Assembly (NCBI GenBank): GCA_944358445.1
Contig: CALVRC010000006.1
Location: forward strand, 19,535-83,534
Reading direction: 5' to 3'
From: an uncultured Bacilli bacterium
GTDB lineage: Bacteria; Bacillota_I; Bacilli_A; RF39; UBA660
Length of the DNA stretch: 64,000 bases
A program made the position numbers and the translations under genes. How positions within the stretch are numbered: position 1 is the stretch's first letter; every line of letters begins with the position of its first letter. Positions 8,103-17,009 of the stretch are shown here, piece by piece. Below the pieces are notes generated by a model. It had not been told where the DNA came from. It searched no databases and was given only the letters and a program-made list of their open reading frames with translations.

Positions 8103-11069
8103 ATGAATAAAGAGGTAAAAAAAATATTTATAATTTTGGTATTGGTGCTTACTATTATACCAGTTTCTATTTTTGCTGCTGCTGGTGGTACTGGTTCTGG
8201 TGGTGGAGCTAGTGGATCAGGTCCATCTACTGGTGGTTCAAACAGTATGTATTGGCAAACTGGTAATGGAACGCAGGCAAGAGTTGCAGCTTATAGATTT
8301 GATCTTGTCTATAAACCTAAAAATGGAAATAGATATATTATGAAAACGGTGGTAGCACAAGATAATAGTAATACTTATGCCGGTACTTGGTGTGCTGGAG
8401 GAAGTAGACAAATCTTTATTAGTTTGGTAAAAAGATATGCTAGTACTGTTGGTGCAACTTATGTTGATAGTGGGCCCTTGGCCGATTTATCAAGACGTTT
8501 AGCTAATGGTGAGATAATTGATAGGATTTTTAATAATAATGCTATAGAAGATGAAGAGACAATTAAAGAATATATTACATCTTCTTTGGGATTTGGTATG
8601 GATGAAAAGGAAATGCAGTTAGATCAAGATGATAATCCTGGAACCTATGATTCTTATGGATATAGAATTTTAATTCAAAAAATTCAAGTTTTTGCAAGAG
8701 GAGCAGAAGGACAAGCTTGTAGTTCTTTGTATAAATTTGCTGCTACAAGAAAAGATGCGGCTGGAGATCCTGCACTTATGAGAAAACTTACTGGTAATAA
8801 TTTACCTATTGAACTTGCTCCTTATAGTGTAAATGGTGTTGGTGAAGATATTTGGACAACTAGGGATGATATTGGTATTATCGAAGGTGAACCTTATGGT
8901 TTTGGTCCAGGTGAGACAGGAAGAAGTGTTAGAGCAAAAGCTCCATATTTTGCTAATTGGAATAATGGCCTTGGTTATAATATTTTATGGTTCTCAACAA
9001 AACCATTTAGAGATTATGATTATACTGTAGATGCTGTTTGTGTTAATTGTAATAGTAATAATGCGGATAATATCGCTTATGTTATTAAGGATACAAGTGA
9101 TTGGGATGCTATTTTAAATAGTAGTGAATCAGATAATTCAAATGTTCAGGGTTATTATAATAAAACACCTGGTGGCGAAGATGGTGAAGGTGTATATTGC
9201 CGTGAGGAGTATACGGTTTATTTTCCAAATGCTAAAGATCAGATTTATGTTGATCCTGGAAGGTATTTTACCATAAATCCTTCTCCTGATAGTTGGACTG
9301 ATTTTAGTGAAATTATTAATAAATTTTCTAGTGGTTCAGGTGCATCAACTATTCCTCTTTTGAAACCTGTAAAAGTTAAGAAAAAGCAGGAATGCCAAGC
9401 TAATGTTAATTTAGAACAAGGGGAAAATGAGTCTGATGAGGCGTTTGCTGCTAGAGTTCATCAAGCAAAAATGGCGGCGCTTAGTAGTTATTTAAGTAGT
9501 AATGAGAGTAGTTTTAAAAACAATATGGGAACTGTTTATTTTAGATATAATGAAACTTATAAGGAAAGTAAATATAATATGAATAATCCGGAATCTTTTA
9601 GAGAGTTTGATAAGTCTCATCAGGAATATAAATCTAATTTAGATGATTCTGCTGAAATGCTTACTATGGAAGCTACAAGTAGTTATGAACTTCCAGATAA
9701 TTATTATCAGTATATAAGAATTAGAGACGGTCTTTCAATGAAAACCAAACCAAGTAATGCTGATACTGAATATAAAAATGTAGGTATTGAGAATTTGCCG
9801 GTATCATTTGAAAATCATGGTACACGGATAACTGATACTGTTTCTAAAGCAGCAGATATTCAATTTGCTTATGATTTACCAACTTCAGGTACAAATATAA
9901 GTCAGGCTGCTGGTGATGATAGCTTTTTGGCTACAGAAGATCCTGGTGATAATATTTATCAACAGTATTTCAATGGTGATTATGACGAAGATGTTAAAAA
10001 ACAATTAGAAAATAGTGCTTGTGCTCAAATGTATGGATTTGGAACTGCTAATTTTGATTCTTGCGCTCGAGAAAGAATTAAGGATAAAACACCAAGTGGA
10101 GGTAACTGTATTTCTAAAAGTAGTATTATGGGTTCTACCACTAGTGGTTATTCTTGTATGGTTTTGACTTCATATGATCCTGGAGATCCGCCTGGTGATA
10201 ATCCTGGTGACGGCTGTGAAACGGAAGAAGATGCTGCTAGATATGGTGTTGATTGGAATCCGATTGCTCAAGTTTGCTGTCCAGAAGGTACAACATTTAA
10301 TCCTAAATTAGGTAAATGTTCTCCAAATGGTGGACCTGGTGATAACACTTGTAGAATAGAAAATGGAAAATATTATGATTTTAATGGTAATGAAATAACT
10401 AAGGAGGAGTATGATAGGATTTGTCCTGGTCCCGGTGATAATCCTGGAGATAATACATGCCGAATAGAAAATGGTAAGTATTATGATTTTAATGGTAATG
10501 AAATAACCAAAGAAGAATATGATAAAATTTGCCCTTCTGATGTTCCACCTGTTTGTCCTGAAGATGAATGTCCTTATGGATGCTGTCCATCTGGTGAATG
10601 TGCACCAATGCCTGATGGAACTTGCCCTGGTCAAGGTGGTATAGATGTTATTTATAGAACAATTGATTTGGAAGATCCATTTCCTGGTCAAGATGCAGAA
10701 AATAGAGCAACTGGAGCTAATTGGTGTAGTTATAACATAAAAACTCAAGAAATTGATTGTAAATACAACAATGCTACTTCAAACAATTATATTATAAGAG
10801 AACGTAGTGGTCATAAATATGGTAGTGATGTTTATGATGAAAATCATATATTATATGAAATTACTTTAGATACTGAAACTATTAAACAAATTAGAGATTA
10901 TAATGATGCGAATAAATATGATGATGATTGGATTAGAGCGTGCTATCAAAATGGTAAAGCTTGTTTCAGTAAGTTTTTAAGAGATGAAGGTAATATTTAT
11001 AGTAAGCTTTCTGGTGAGTGTAAACTTATAAGTGGTAGTAATTTCTATGATTGTGATGAACCAGTGTAG
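8103..11069 (+). CDS. Large secreted Cys-rich surface protein with internal repeat
   Basis: This 988-residue exported protein begins with a signal peptide (to about residue 24, IFAAAG) followed by a Gly/Ser-rich linker. The central part is long and contains many Cys, suggesting disulfide bonds or metal binding. Residues near 740-815 hold two copies of a 36-residue unit, CRIENGKYYDFNGNE followed by ITKEEYD-ICP, separated by PGDN-rich linkers. A Cys-Pro-rich knot (CPEDECPYGCCPSG) follows. No C-terminal membrane helix or LPxTG motif is seen, so it may be held by partners in the secretion locus. It is the largest gene of the locus and a candidate adhesin, tip protein or secreted substrate. Function is inferred from location and architecture only. 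Confidence 0.8.
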   Translation: MNKEVKKIFIILVLVLTIIPVSIFAAAGGTGSGGGASGSGPSTGGSNSMYWQTGNGTQARVAAYRFDLVYKPKNGNRYIMKTVVAQDNSNTYAGTWCAGGSRQIFISLVKRYASTVGATYVDSGPLADLSRRLANGEIIDRIFNNNAIEDEETIKEYITSSLGFGMDEKEMQLDQDDNPGTYDSYGYRILIQKIQVFARGAEGQACSSLYKFAATRKDAAGDPALMRKLTGNNLPIELAPYSVNGVGEDIWTTRDDIGIIEGEPYGFGPGETGRSVRAKAPYFANWNNGLGYNILWFSTKPFRDYDYTVDAVCVNCNSNNADNIAYVIKDTSDWDAILNSSESDNSNVQGYYNKTPGGEDGEGVYCREEYTVYFPNAKDQIYVDPGRYFTINPSPDSWTDFSEIINKFSSGSGASTIPLLKPVKVKKKQECQANVNLEQGENESDEAFAARVHQAKMAALSSYLSSNESSFKNNMGTVYFRYNETYKESKYNMNNPESFREFDKSHQEYKSNLDDSAEMLTMEATSSYELPDNYYQYIRIRDGLSMKTKPSNADTEYKNVGIENLPVSFENHGTRITDTVSKAADIQFAYDLPTSGTNISQAAGDDSFLATEDPGDNIYQQYFNGDYDEDVKKQLENSACAQMYGFGTANFDSCARERIKDKTPSGGNCISKSSIMGSTTSGYSCMVLTSYDPGDPPGDNPGDGCETEEDAARYGVDWNPIAQVCCPEGTTFNPKLGKCSPNGGPGDNTCRIENGKYYDFNGNEITKEEYDRICPGPGDNPGDNTCRIENGKYYDFNGNEITKEEYDKICPSDVPPVCPEDECPYGCCPSGECAPMPDGTCPGQGGIDVIYRTIDLEDPFPGQDAENRATGANWCSYNIKTQEIDCKYNNATSNNYIIRERSGHKYGSDVYDENHILYEITLDTETIKQIRDYNDANKYDDDWIRACYQNGKACFSKFLRDEGNIYSKLSGECKLISGSNFYDCDEPV
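10338..10536 (+). repeat. Two in-frame tandem repeats, period 108 bp (36 residues)
   Basis: The segment starting GGTGATAACACTTG at 10338 recurs 108 bp later at 10446. Both encode CRIENGKYYDFNGNE plus ITKEEYD-ICP, differing mainly at synonymous or conservative positions. A PGDN-type linker separates the units. This is a recent-looking intragenic duplication in the surface protein. Confidence 0.85.
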
Positions 11070-11082
11070 GAGGTGATAAAGC

Positions 11083-11484
11083 ATGAAGGAATCGTTTTGG
11101 GGTATATTTGTTATAGGACTTGGTGTTTTATCAATCTTCTTCATTGTATTGTTTCAAAATTTAACTAATACTGATGAACATAATTCACAACTTTTAAAAG
11201 AAGTAACTGAAGCCGCAATGTGGGATGCTTTTGATTATGCTTCTTATAGAACGAGTGGTACTATTAGAATATACCGAGAAAAATTTGTTGAAAACTTTAT
11301 TAGAAGATATGCTGAAAGTGTTAGTACTACTAGAGAGTATACTATTAAATTTTATGATATAAATGAATTACCACCTAAGGTTAGTCTTAGTGTGACAAGT
11401 GGAGTAGTGGGTGTTGGAGGTAGCACACAAATGACATTTGATTTACAAAATAGGATTGATGCCATTTTGGAAGTACCTTATTAA
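11083..11484 (+). CDS. TadE-like pseudopilin (single N-terminal membrane helix)
   Basis: The 133-residue protein starts MKESFWGIFVIGLGVLSIFF, a short charged lead followed directly by a single hydrophobic helix, as in TadE/TadF-type pseudopilins. The rest is a soluble domain ending in a short hydrophilic tail. It sits directly before cpaB and cpaF and after an AGGAGGTGAT ribosome site. Two other small proteins at 16016 and 16510 share the MKE/MRE plus helix plan. I infer a minor pilus or pseudopilus subunit; family assignment is by architecture, not strong sequence identity. Confidence 0.6.
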   Translation: MKESFWGIFVIGLGVLSIFFIVLFQNLTNTDEHNSQLLKEVTEAAMWDAFDYASYRTSGTIRIYREKFVENFIRRYAESVSTTREYTIKFYDINELPPKVSLSVTSGVVGVGGSTQMTFDLQNRIDAILEVPY

Positions 11485-11510
11485 AATAAAAGAAAAGAGA
11501 GGATGAAAAT

Positions 11511-12551
11511 ATGAATAATTTAGTGGCGTCTGCCAAAAAGTTTTTGAAAAACAAAAATATTGTAACAATTGTGGGAGTTGTTATTATTCTAATTTTACTT
11601 TATATTGGTTATAGTACGCAAATTAATAATGCTGTAGAACCAGTTCAAATCCCAGTTGCTACTCAGACTATTCAACCAAGAACAGAAATTACAGATGATA
11701 TGGTGCAAATTATTGATATGCCAAATGTATCATTAAGTGATAATGTTATTAGATCTAAATCACAAATAGTTGGTAAATATTCCAATGTTAATTCAGTTAT
11801 CCCTGAAGGAAGTATGTTTTATACTGATACAGTAATTGATTCTGAAGAATTACCGGATGCAGCTTTTGCTAAGGTTAAATCAGGAGAAGTTGTATATAAT
11901 TTCCCTGTTGATATGGAAAGTACTTATGGTAATTCAATTTTTCCAGGTAATATGATTGATATTTGGATGAAAGTTGGAGATGGTGACCAAGAAAAAATTA
12001 TGCTTGGTAAGTTAATTGAAAATATTGAAGTTTTAGCAGTAAAAGATTCTTCTGGTAGAGCAGTATTTGAAAATACTAGTGAGGAAAGAACTCCTGCTAT
12101 GATGATTTTTGGTTTACAAAGTAATTTATATACAATGCTTAAGAAAGCTTCTTATATGGATTCTTTAGGTGTTGAACTTTATCCTGTACCTCATGGAGGA
12201 GAAGTGGCTAGTGAAGGGGCAACTGTTGTTTCTACACAGCAATTAGTGGATTATATTGATGCTCATTCTGTTAATTTACCAGAGCCAGAAATTTCAAATG
12301 AGAATGATGAATTAGTACCTACTGTCAAAGAAACTGGTGGAAATCCTAATACTGTAACTATTACATTCCCTGATGGTTGTGATGATAAGTATACATGTAC
12401 TTATGTTAAAGATGGTGGAAGAAGTCAAAGAGTAACTAAAAACACACAAGAGCTTATCTATACTGGTACTGGAACACTTACTGCAACGGTTCAGGAAGAT
12501 GATGGTACTGCTCATACTTTAACAATTGATATTCCAATGACTGCGGAGTAA
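11511..12551 (+). CDS. cpaB: Pilus assembly protein CpaB/RcpC-like (SAF domain)
   Basis: CpaB proteins act in the envelope as part of Tad pilus assembly. This 346-residue protein has an N-terminal membrane helix (about residues 17-35), then the SAF/CpaB region, with the typical IPVATQTIQPRTEITDDMV at about residues 46-64, a second half with VDMESTYGNSIFPGNMIDIW, and RcpC-like strands such as LGKLIENIEVLAV. An additional C-terminal beta-rich extension of about 80 residues (VTITFPDGC and following, with two Cys) is not part of the usual family core and may be a wall- or partner-binding module. It directly precedes cpaF, 6 bases apart, as in Tad loci. Confidence 0.85.
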   Translation: MNNLVASAKKFLKNKNIVTIVGVVIILILLYIGYSTQINNAVEPVQIPVATQTIQPRTEITDDMVQIIDMPNVSLSDNVIRSKSQIVGKYSNVNSVIPEGSMFYTDTVIDSEELPDAAFAKVKSGEVVYNFPVDMESTYGNSIFPGNMIDIWMKVGDGDQEKIMLGKLIENIEVLAVKDSSGRAVFENTSEERTPAMMIFGLQSNLYTMLKKASYMDSLGVELYPVPHGGEVASEGATVVSTQQLVDYIDAHSVNLPEPEISNENDELVPTVKETGGNPNTVTITFPDGCDDKYTCTYVKDGGRSQRVTKNTQELIYTGTGTLTATVQEDDGTAHTLTIDIPMTAE

Positions 12552-12557
12552 TTATTA

Positions 12558-13964
12558 ATGAATAATAATATGTTTGACCAAATAGATTTCGGACCAATGA
12601 AACCTTATTTGGAAGATGATGATGTTACAGATATTTCTTATGATAATGGTGGTCAAATTCATTTGAAAACATTATCTAAAGGTATATATAGAATTGAAAA
12701 TCCAGCTATTAACAATGCCTTTATGGAAAAGCTAGCGTTTCAATGTTCTAATGTTATGGGTAAAACCTTTAATATGGCTCATCCTTTCTTGGATGCGGAA
12801 AGTGCAGAGTTACGTTTAGCTTTTGTCCATGATTCGGTTGCACAAAACGGTATTGCTTGTGTTGTACGTAAAACACCAGCTAAAATACGTTTACAAAAGG
12901 AAAAAATAGTTGCGGATAAATATGTTGAATTGGATATTATTGATTTTTTAGAGCAATGTGTGTTAGGTCACTGCAACATAATAGCTTGTGGTGAAACAGG
13001 TTCTGGTAAAACAGAGTTTATTAAGTATTTAGCTTCAAAGATTGCTGAAGATGAAAAAATAATTACAATTGAAGATACTTTGGAACTTCATTTGGATAAA
13101 ATTTTTCCACATCGTGATATTGTATCTATGAAAACAAATAATATTGCTTCTTATACGGATATTTTGGAAGCTTGTATGAGACAGAATCCAAAGTGGATTT
13201 TACTTTCGGAAGTTCGTAGTGCTGAAGCTGTAATGGCTGTTCGTAATTCGATTTCATCAGGACATTATATTTTATCAACAATTCATGCTGATAAAGCAGC
13301 TTCTATTCCTAATCGTCTTTATAGTTTACTTGAAACGAATCAGGATTTGGATCAATTTATGAGTTCAATATGTAGATATATTCAATTAGGTGTTTATATT
13401 CGTGGTTATACGGATAAAACTACACATAATTTTAAACGTGAAATTGCTGAAGTTACTGAGTTTTATGTTACTAATGATACGAATGAAGCTGGTCATAATG
13501 TTATTTACAGAAAAGGTGCGGATGGTAAAGTTATTAGAAATAATCCGAGTCCTTATTTGATTGATTATTTAGAAGTACAAGGTGTGTTTTTACCTAAGGA
13601 ACTTCAAAATATGGCTGGGGAGCCATATACAGATGAAAATTCTATGAAGGCTGCTGCAGAAAAAAATGCAGAAGCTGTCGAAAACTCTTCAAATAATTTG
13701 GTGAATGATTATACTAAGGATACTAGTTTAGAGAGTCAATTTAATCAAAATGAAGTAAATGTTCAGCAAAATGTTGAAGTTTCTAACGAAAATCAAACTA
13801 CTACAGAATCAAGTAATTTAAATAATTCATCAAATGTACAAATGGAGCAAGTTGTTCAACCACAAGTTAATCAAGTTGCTAATGTTCAACCAGTGGTTAA
13901 TGTGCAAGCTCAAGCTGATTCGGTAGTAAATCAGGAAACTAAATCAGAAAATTTATTTGAGTAA
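12558..13964 (+). CDS. cpaF: CpaF/TadA/VirB11-family secretion ATPase
   Basis: This is a 468-residue hexameric secretion ATPase. The Walker A motif GETGSGKT is at residues 145-152, an Asp/His box region follows (EDTLELHLDKIFPHRD), the Walker B-like WILLSEVRSAEA starts near residue 213, and a His box is STIHADKA. These are the standard VirB11/TadA motifs. The N-terminal domain is shorter than in many CpaF proteins, and the last ~110 residues are a low-complexity Gln/Asn/Val-rich tail with no catalytic role apparent. It lies between cpaB and tadB/tadC. Because the same locus also encodes VirB4, VirB6 and VirD4, this ATPase could power Tad pilus extension, a type IV secretion channel, or both. 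Confidence 0.92.
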   Translation: MNNNMFDQIDFGPMKPYLEDDDVTDISYDNGGQIHLKTLSKGIYRIENPAINNAFMEKLAFQCSNVMGKTFNMAHPFLDAESAELRLAFVHDSVAQNGIACVVRKTPAKIRLQKEKIVADKYVELDIIDFLEQCVLGHCNIIACGETGSGKTEFIKYLASKIAEDEKIITIEDTLELHLDKIFPHRDIVSMKTNNIASYTDILEACMRQNPKWILLSEVRSAEAVMAVRNSISSGHYILSTIHADKAASIPNRLYSLLETNQDLDQFMSSICRYIQLGVYIRGYTDKTTHNFKREIAEVTEFYVTNDTNEAGHNVIYRKGADGKVIRNNPSPYLIDYLEVQGVFLPKELQNMAGEPYTDENSMKAAAEKNAEAVENSSNNLVNDYTKDTSLESQFNQNEVNVQQNVEVSNENQTTTESSNLNNSSNVQMEQVVQPQVNQVANVQPVVNVQAQADSVVNQETKSENLFE

Positions 13965-13975
13965 AGGAGGATACT

Positions 13976-14881
13976 ATGACACTTTTAATATTTTTTATCG
14001 TTTTAGTGATAGCTATATTTATTGTTTTATATCGTAACAATAGTAATAGTAATAATGTTTATAAGTTTATAAATAAAAAAATTGGTGTAATTTATGACAA
14101 GTATGCTCCTTATTCATTTAAAATGGTCAGAGAAAAAGTTAAGGAGTTAGGACAGGAATATACTCCAAGACAATATATGATTCAAGTTGTTGTTTTTGCT
14201 GTTAGTGCAGCAGTTGTAACATATTTATATTTCTATAATATTGTTGTTTCACTTATTTATGCAGCACTTGCGGTTTTGGTTATTCCATATTTAACTTATT
14301 TGAGGTGTAAGAGATTATATAGTGAATTTATTTTTGAACAAATTCAGGTTTATACAACAAATACGATTATGGAATTTGCAACAACTCAATCTTTTGTTAA
14401 AGCTTTAGAGGGTGTTCTTTCTTCAAACTTACTTGAAGATCCTGTTAAATCAGATGTTCAGATGATGGTTAATATGGCATATGAAAATGGAACAATAGAA
14501 CAATCTATAAATTACATGAATTCAAAGTATGATTATTATATTGTTAGAAATATGCATCAATTATTTTTACAAATAACTAATGAAGGTTCTAGAGATGCCG
14601 GAGAATCTTTGGAAAATATGAGCCAGGATATTGATATGCTTGTTGAAAGTGTTTACCGTGATAGAATTGATAGAGCAACTTTCCATAAAAAGTTTTTACA
14701 ATTTGGTATTATCCTTTATTTAATGGTAATGCTTGTACAGTTTATGCTTGGTATAGAAACTTATAATGAGATGCTTCATGACTGGTGGGTACAACTTTTA
14801 TTACATGGTATTATTTGGTTGAATACATTCTTTATATTATCCGGTGAAAAATATTATAATGAAGATGTGGGGGCGGAATAA
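13976..14881 (+). CDS. tadB: TadB-like inner-membrane platform protein (T2SSF domain)
   Basis: The 301-residue protein has an N-terminal helix, a pair of helices around residues 70-105, a cytosolic T2SSF-type helical domain (with EFATTQSFVKALEGVL and a later NMSQDIDMLVESVYRDR) and two C-terminal membrane helices (about residues 240-290). This is the TadB/GspF arrangement that forms the rotor base contacted by the TadA ATPase. It follows cpaF by 11 bases with an AAAGGAGG ribosome site. The gene ends in an overlap with tadC (TAATG), so the two platform proteins are translationally coupled. Confidence 0.85.
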   Translation: MTLLIFFIVLVIAIFIVLYRNNSNSNNVYKFINKKIGVIYDKYAPYSFKMVREKVKELGQEYTPRQYMIQVVVFAVSAAVVTYLYFYNIVVSLIYAALAVLVIPYLTYLRCKRLYSEFIFEQIQVYTTNTIMEFATTQSFVKALEGVLSSNLLEDPVKSDVQMMVNMAYENGTIEQSINYMNSKYDYYIVRNMHQLFLQITNEGSRDAGESLENMSQDIDMLVESVYRDRIDRATFHKKFLQFGIILYLMVMLVQFMLGIETYNEMLHDWWVQLLLHGIIWLNTFFILSGEKYYNEDVGAE

Positions 14882-15675
14882 TGAGTATAGGATTTATGTT
14901 TATAATTATCGCAATTATTGTGATATTCATTTTACAAGTTAATAATCATTTTAGTTCTAACAAATTCATTAAAGAAACTGAACCATATTTTAGAATTTTA
15001 ATGGAAGACGATTATGAGTTTTTACTTAAAGTAAGGTATGGTGGAGATGTCGATGTAAATAAATTATATGGACTTAGAGTTCGTGATGGAATTGTAGGAA
15101 TAATCTTTTGTTTATTGTTATTTTTACAACAACTTACGTTTGCTTATATTTTACTTTCTTTATTAATTGGATTTTTACTTTTTAAAATGCCTTATATGAA
15201 GTTAAGTAATTACTATAAACAAAATTTGCATAAAATTAATTTACTTCTTCCATACTATTTAAAGGGACTAGAAATTTTAGTTCAACATTATACAGTTCCT
15301 GTGGCATTATCACGTTCTATTGAAACTGCACCTGATTTGTTTAAACCAGGTTTAAGAGAATTGGTTGCTAAAATTGATGCGGGTGATTCTTCTGTTCAAC
15401 CGTATATGGATTTTGCTCATACTTATCCAGTTCGTGATTCAATGAGAATGATGAGACTGCTTTATAGACTTGGTTTAGGAAGTCAGGAAAACAAACAAGA
15501 ACAGTTACTTATGTTTTCACGTACTATATCAACTTTACAGAATAAAGCACGTGAACAAAAGTATAAAGAACGTTTGGAAAAGATGGAAAATAAGACAATG
15601 ATGATGCTTTTTGGTACTGGTGGTGGAATTTTAGGATTCTTGCTATTGTCAATGATGATGATGATGAATTATTAA
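14881..15675 (+). CDS. tadC: TadC-like platform protein
   Basis: This 264-residue membrane protein is the second platform subunit. It has an N-terminal helix, two helices near residues 75-105, a cytosolic domain with the T2SSF-like stretch YYLKGLEILVQHYTVPVALSRS, and a C-terminal helix rich in Gly and Met (residues 240-264). The start overlaps the tadB stop by one base. The order cpaB, cpaF, tadB, tadC, pilin is that of a Tad system, although here the major pilin follows rather than leads. Confidence 0.8.
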   Translation: MSIGFMFIIIAIIVIFILQVNNHFSSNKFIKETEPYFRILMEDDYEFLLKVRYGGDVDVNKLYGLRVRDGIVGIIFCLLLFLQQLTFAYILLSLLIGFLLFKMPYMKLSNYYKQNLHKINLLLPYYLKGLEILVQHYTVPVALSRSIETAPDLFKPGLRELVAKIDAGDSSVQPYMDFAHTYPVRDSMRMMRLLYRLGLGSQENKQEQLLMFSRTISTLQNKAREQKYKERLEKMENKTMMMLFGTGGGILGFLLLSMMMMMNY

Positions 15676-15698
15676 CTATAGTCAAAAAAAAGAAAATG

Positions 15699-15707
15699 TG
15701 TTATAAT
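15699..15707 (+). promoter_or_regulatory. Extended -10 promoter TGTTATAAT upstream of the pilin-like gene
   Basis: TGTTATAAT lies 28 bases before the pilin ATG at 15735, with a weak TAGTCA -35-like box 17 bp upstream of TATAAT. The leader contains TAGGAGGGTAGGTGAT. A dedicated promoter would allow the pilin to be made in excess over the platform genes. Confidence 0.55.
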
Positions 15708-15734
15708 TTAAAATAGGAGGGTAGGTGATAAGGT

Positions 15735-15959
15735 ATGAAAGAAGCAGCTGGAGAAGCTAACTTAACAGTTGTTGCAATTATTTTGATAGGTGTTATTGTT
15801 GCTGTTGTTACACCACTTGTTAATAGTTTAATGAGTAATACAGCTTGTAGAGCATGTTGTACTGATTCAGGGGGATATTGGGAAGGCGATAGATGTACAA
15901 ATGCTGGTAATAGCTATGGACAATGTGCTGCAGACGCTGGAGCAGAAAATTGTCGTTAA
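15735..15959 (+). CDS. Flp-like small pilin, Cys-rich C-terminus
   Basis: This 74-residue protein is the likely major Tad-type pilin. It has a short N-terminal lead MKEAAGEANL with Glu residues, a single hydrophobic helix (residues 10-34, TVVAIILIGVIVAVVTPLV), and an exposed tail with six Cys (ACRACC, RC, QC, ENC). Flp pilins are about this size and have this layout; the Cys-rich tail is unusual for them and suggests disulfide stabilisation outside the cell. The processing site is uncertain because G6/E7 does not match the canonical Gly-(X4)-Glu spacing. It has its own promoter and is followed immediately by a terminator hairpin, which fits a highly expressed subunit. No prepilin peptidase gene is in the window. 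Confidence 0.65.
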   Translation: MKEAAGEANLTVVAIILIGVIVAVVTPLVNSLMSNTACRACCTDSGGYWEGDRCTNAGNSYGQCAADAGAENCR

Positions 15960-15965
15960 TAAGAG

Positions 15966-15990
15966 CTTGCTTATTTGGAAGCAAGTTTTT
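15966..15990 (+). terminator. Intrinsic terminator/attenuator directly after the pilin gene
   Basis: CTTGCTT and AAGCAAG enclose ATTTGG and are followed by five T. It lies between the pilin stop and the next co-directional gene (ATG 16016). It would reduce downstream transcription and raise the pilin-to-minor-pilin ratio. Confidence 0.8.
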
Positions 15991-16015
15991 CTTGAATATT
16001 AGGTGGTGATTTAAA

Positions 16016-16513
16016 ATGCGTGAAGGAATAGGTAGTGTATTTTTATACAATATAATTATTTTGTTTGTCATCATAGTATTTGGGTTACTTTCGGCTACTA
16101 TTAGTTATTATAAGGCTTTTAAAGTTAATGAAAGAATATTATATATAATTGATAAGTTTGAAGGTTATAATAGGCCCGCTATTGAAGAGATTAATCAATA
16201 TTTAACTAGTATTGGTTATACGTCTCATCCTGATGGACAAAGACTTTGCCCTGATGAAAAAGATGGTGGTGTATTAGTAACTGATAGAAATGCTAGTCAT
16301 TTATACTGTGTATATTATTTTGAAGATGATAGAGGAAATAATGAAAAAGATAGATTAAATGGTGATAGAGAACCTATTTATTATAACTATGCTTTGGTTA
16401 GTTATATATATGCTGATTTACCTATTGTTGGTGCTTTTAAATTACCAATTTATACTAAAGGAGAGAGAATATATAACTTTAGTGATGATCAGAGGCAGGG
16501 TGATAGAATATGA
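16016..16513 (+). CDS. TadE/TadF-like minor pseudopilin 1
   Basis: The 165-residue protein begins MREGIGSVFLYNIIILFVIIV: charged lead, single hydrophobic helix to about residue 30, then a conserved juxtamembrane SYYKAFKVNERILYIIDKFEGY. The remaining domain is exported, with two Cys (RLCPDE, LYCVYYF). It is a paralogue of the next gene, which has the same SYSKAFKVKNKILEEIEKDQGY block. Preceded by TAGGTGGTGAT and overlapping the next gene by four bases (ATGA). I infer a minor subunit of the pilus. Confidence 0.65.
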   Translation: MREGIGSVFLYNIIILFVIIVFGLLSATISYYKAFKVNERILYIIDKFEGYNRPAIEEINQYLTSIGYTSHPDGQRLCPDEKDGGVLVTDRNASHLYCVYYFEDDRGNNEKDRLNGDREPIYYNYALVSYIYADLPIVGAFKLPIYTKGERIYNFSDDQRQGDRI

Positions 16514-16995
16514 AAGAAGCAATAGCTAATGCTGGAATATTTAATTTGGTTATTATATTTGTTATAATTTTACTTGCATTCTTTATTGGCTCTCTTTCTT
16601 ATTCTAAGGCTTTTAAGGTCAAAAACAAGATTTTGGAAGAGATTGAGAAAGATCAAGGATACACTAGGGGTTCTACTGATTCAACTGAAGCTAGAGTAGA
16701 AGATTGGATTAGAAACATTGGTTATAGAGCTAATGTTGGGCATAATAGAAATACTAGAAATTGTGCTAATACTGTAAGTGGTAATGGTGGTAGTGATGGT
16801 GTATTAAAAAATGGTGACAGTGATTATCAATACTGTGTATATGAATTTGATACATGTTCAGGTGGTAGTAATTTAAATTGTGGTAAATATTATAGAGTTA
16901 TAGCTTATATGTATTTTGATATACCAATTATAAGTGGTCTTTTACGTTTGCCTGTTAGTGGTGAGACGATGATATTTAATGAGATAGATACTTAA
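16510..16995 (+). CDS. TadE/TadF-like minor pseudopilin 2
   Basis: This 161-residue paralogue of the preceding gene has the same plan: MKEAIANAGIFNLVIIFVII lead and helix, then SYSKAFKVKNKILEEI, then an exported domain with five Cys (NCANT, YCVYEFDTCSGG, NLNCGKYY). The ATGA overlap with the previous gene indicates coupled translation, which often marks subunits made in equal amounts. The end of both proteins is similar too (YMYFDIPIISGLLRLPV against YIYADLPIVGAFKLPI). Confidence 0.65.
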   Translation: MKEAIANAGIFNLVIIFVIILLAFFIGSLSYSKAFKVKNKILEEIEKDQGYTRGSTDSTEARVEDWIRNIGYRANVGHNRNTRNCANTVSGNGGSDGVLKNGDSDYQYCVYEFDTCSGGSNLNCGKYYRVIAYMYFDIPIISGLLRLPVSGETMIFNEIDT

Positions 16996-17009
16996 GGAGG
17001 CGATGATAA

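Noticed and set aside
10308..10748. Minus-strand open frame opposite the repeat region of the 988-residue protein
   Set aside because: It arises from the composition of the repeats on the coding strand; the peptide is low complexity in Ile/Thr/Ser and has no start signal.
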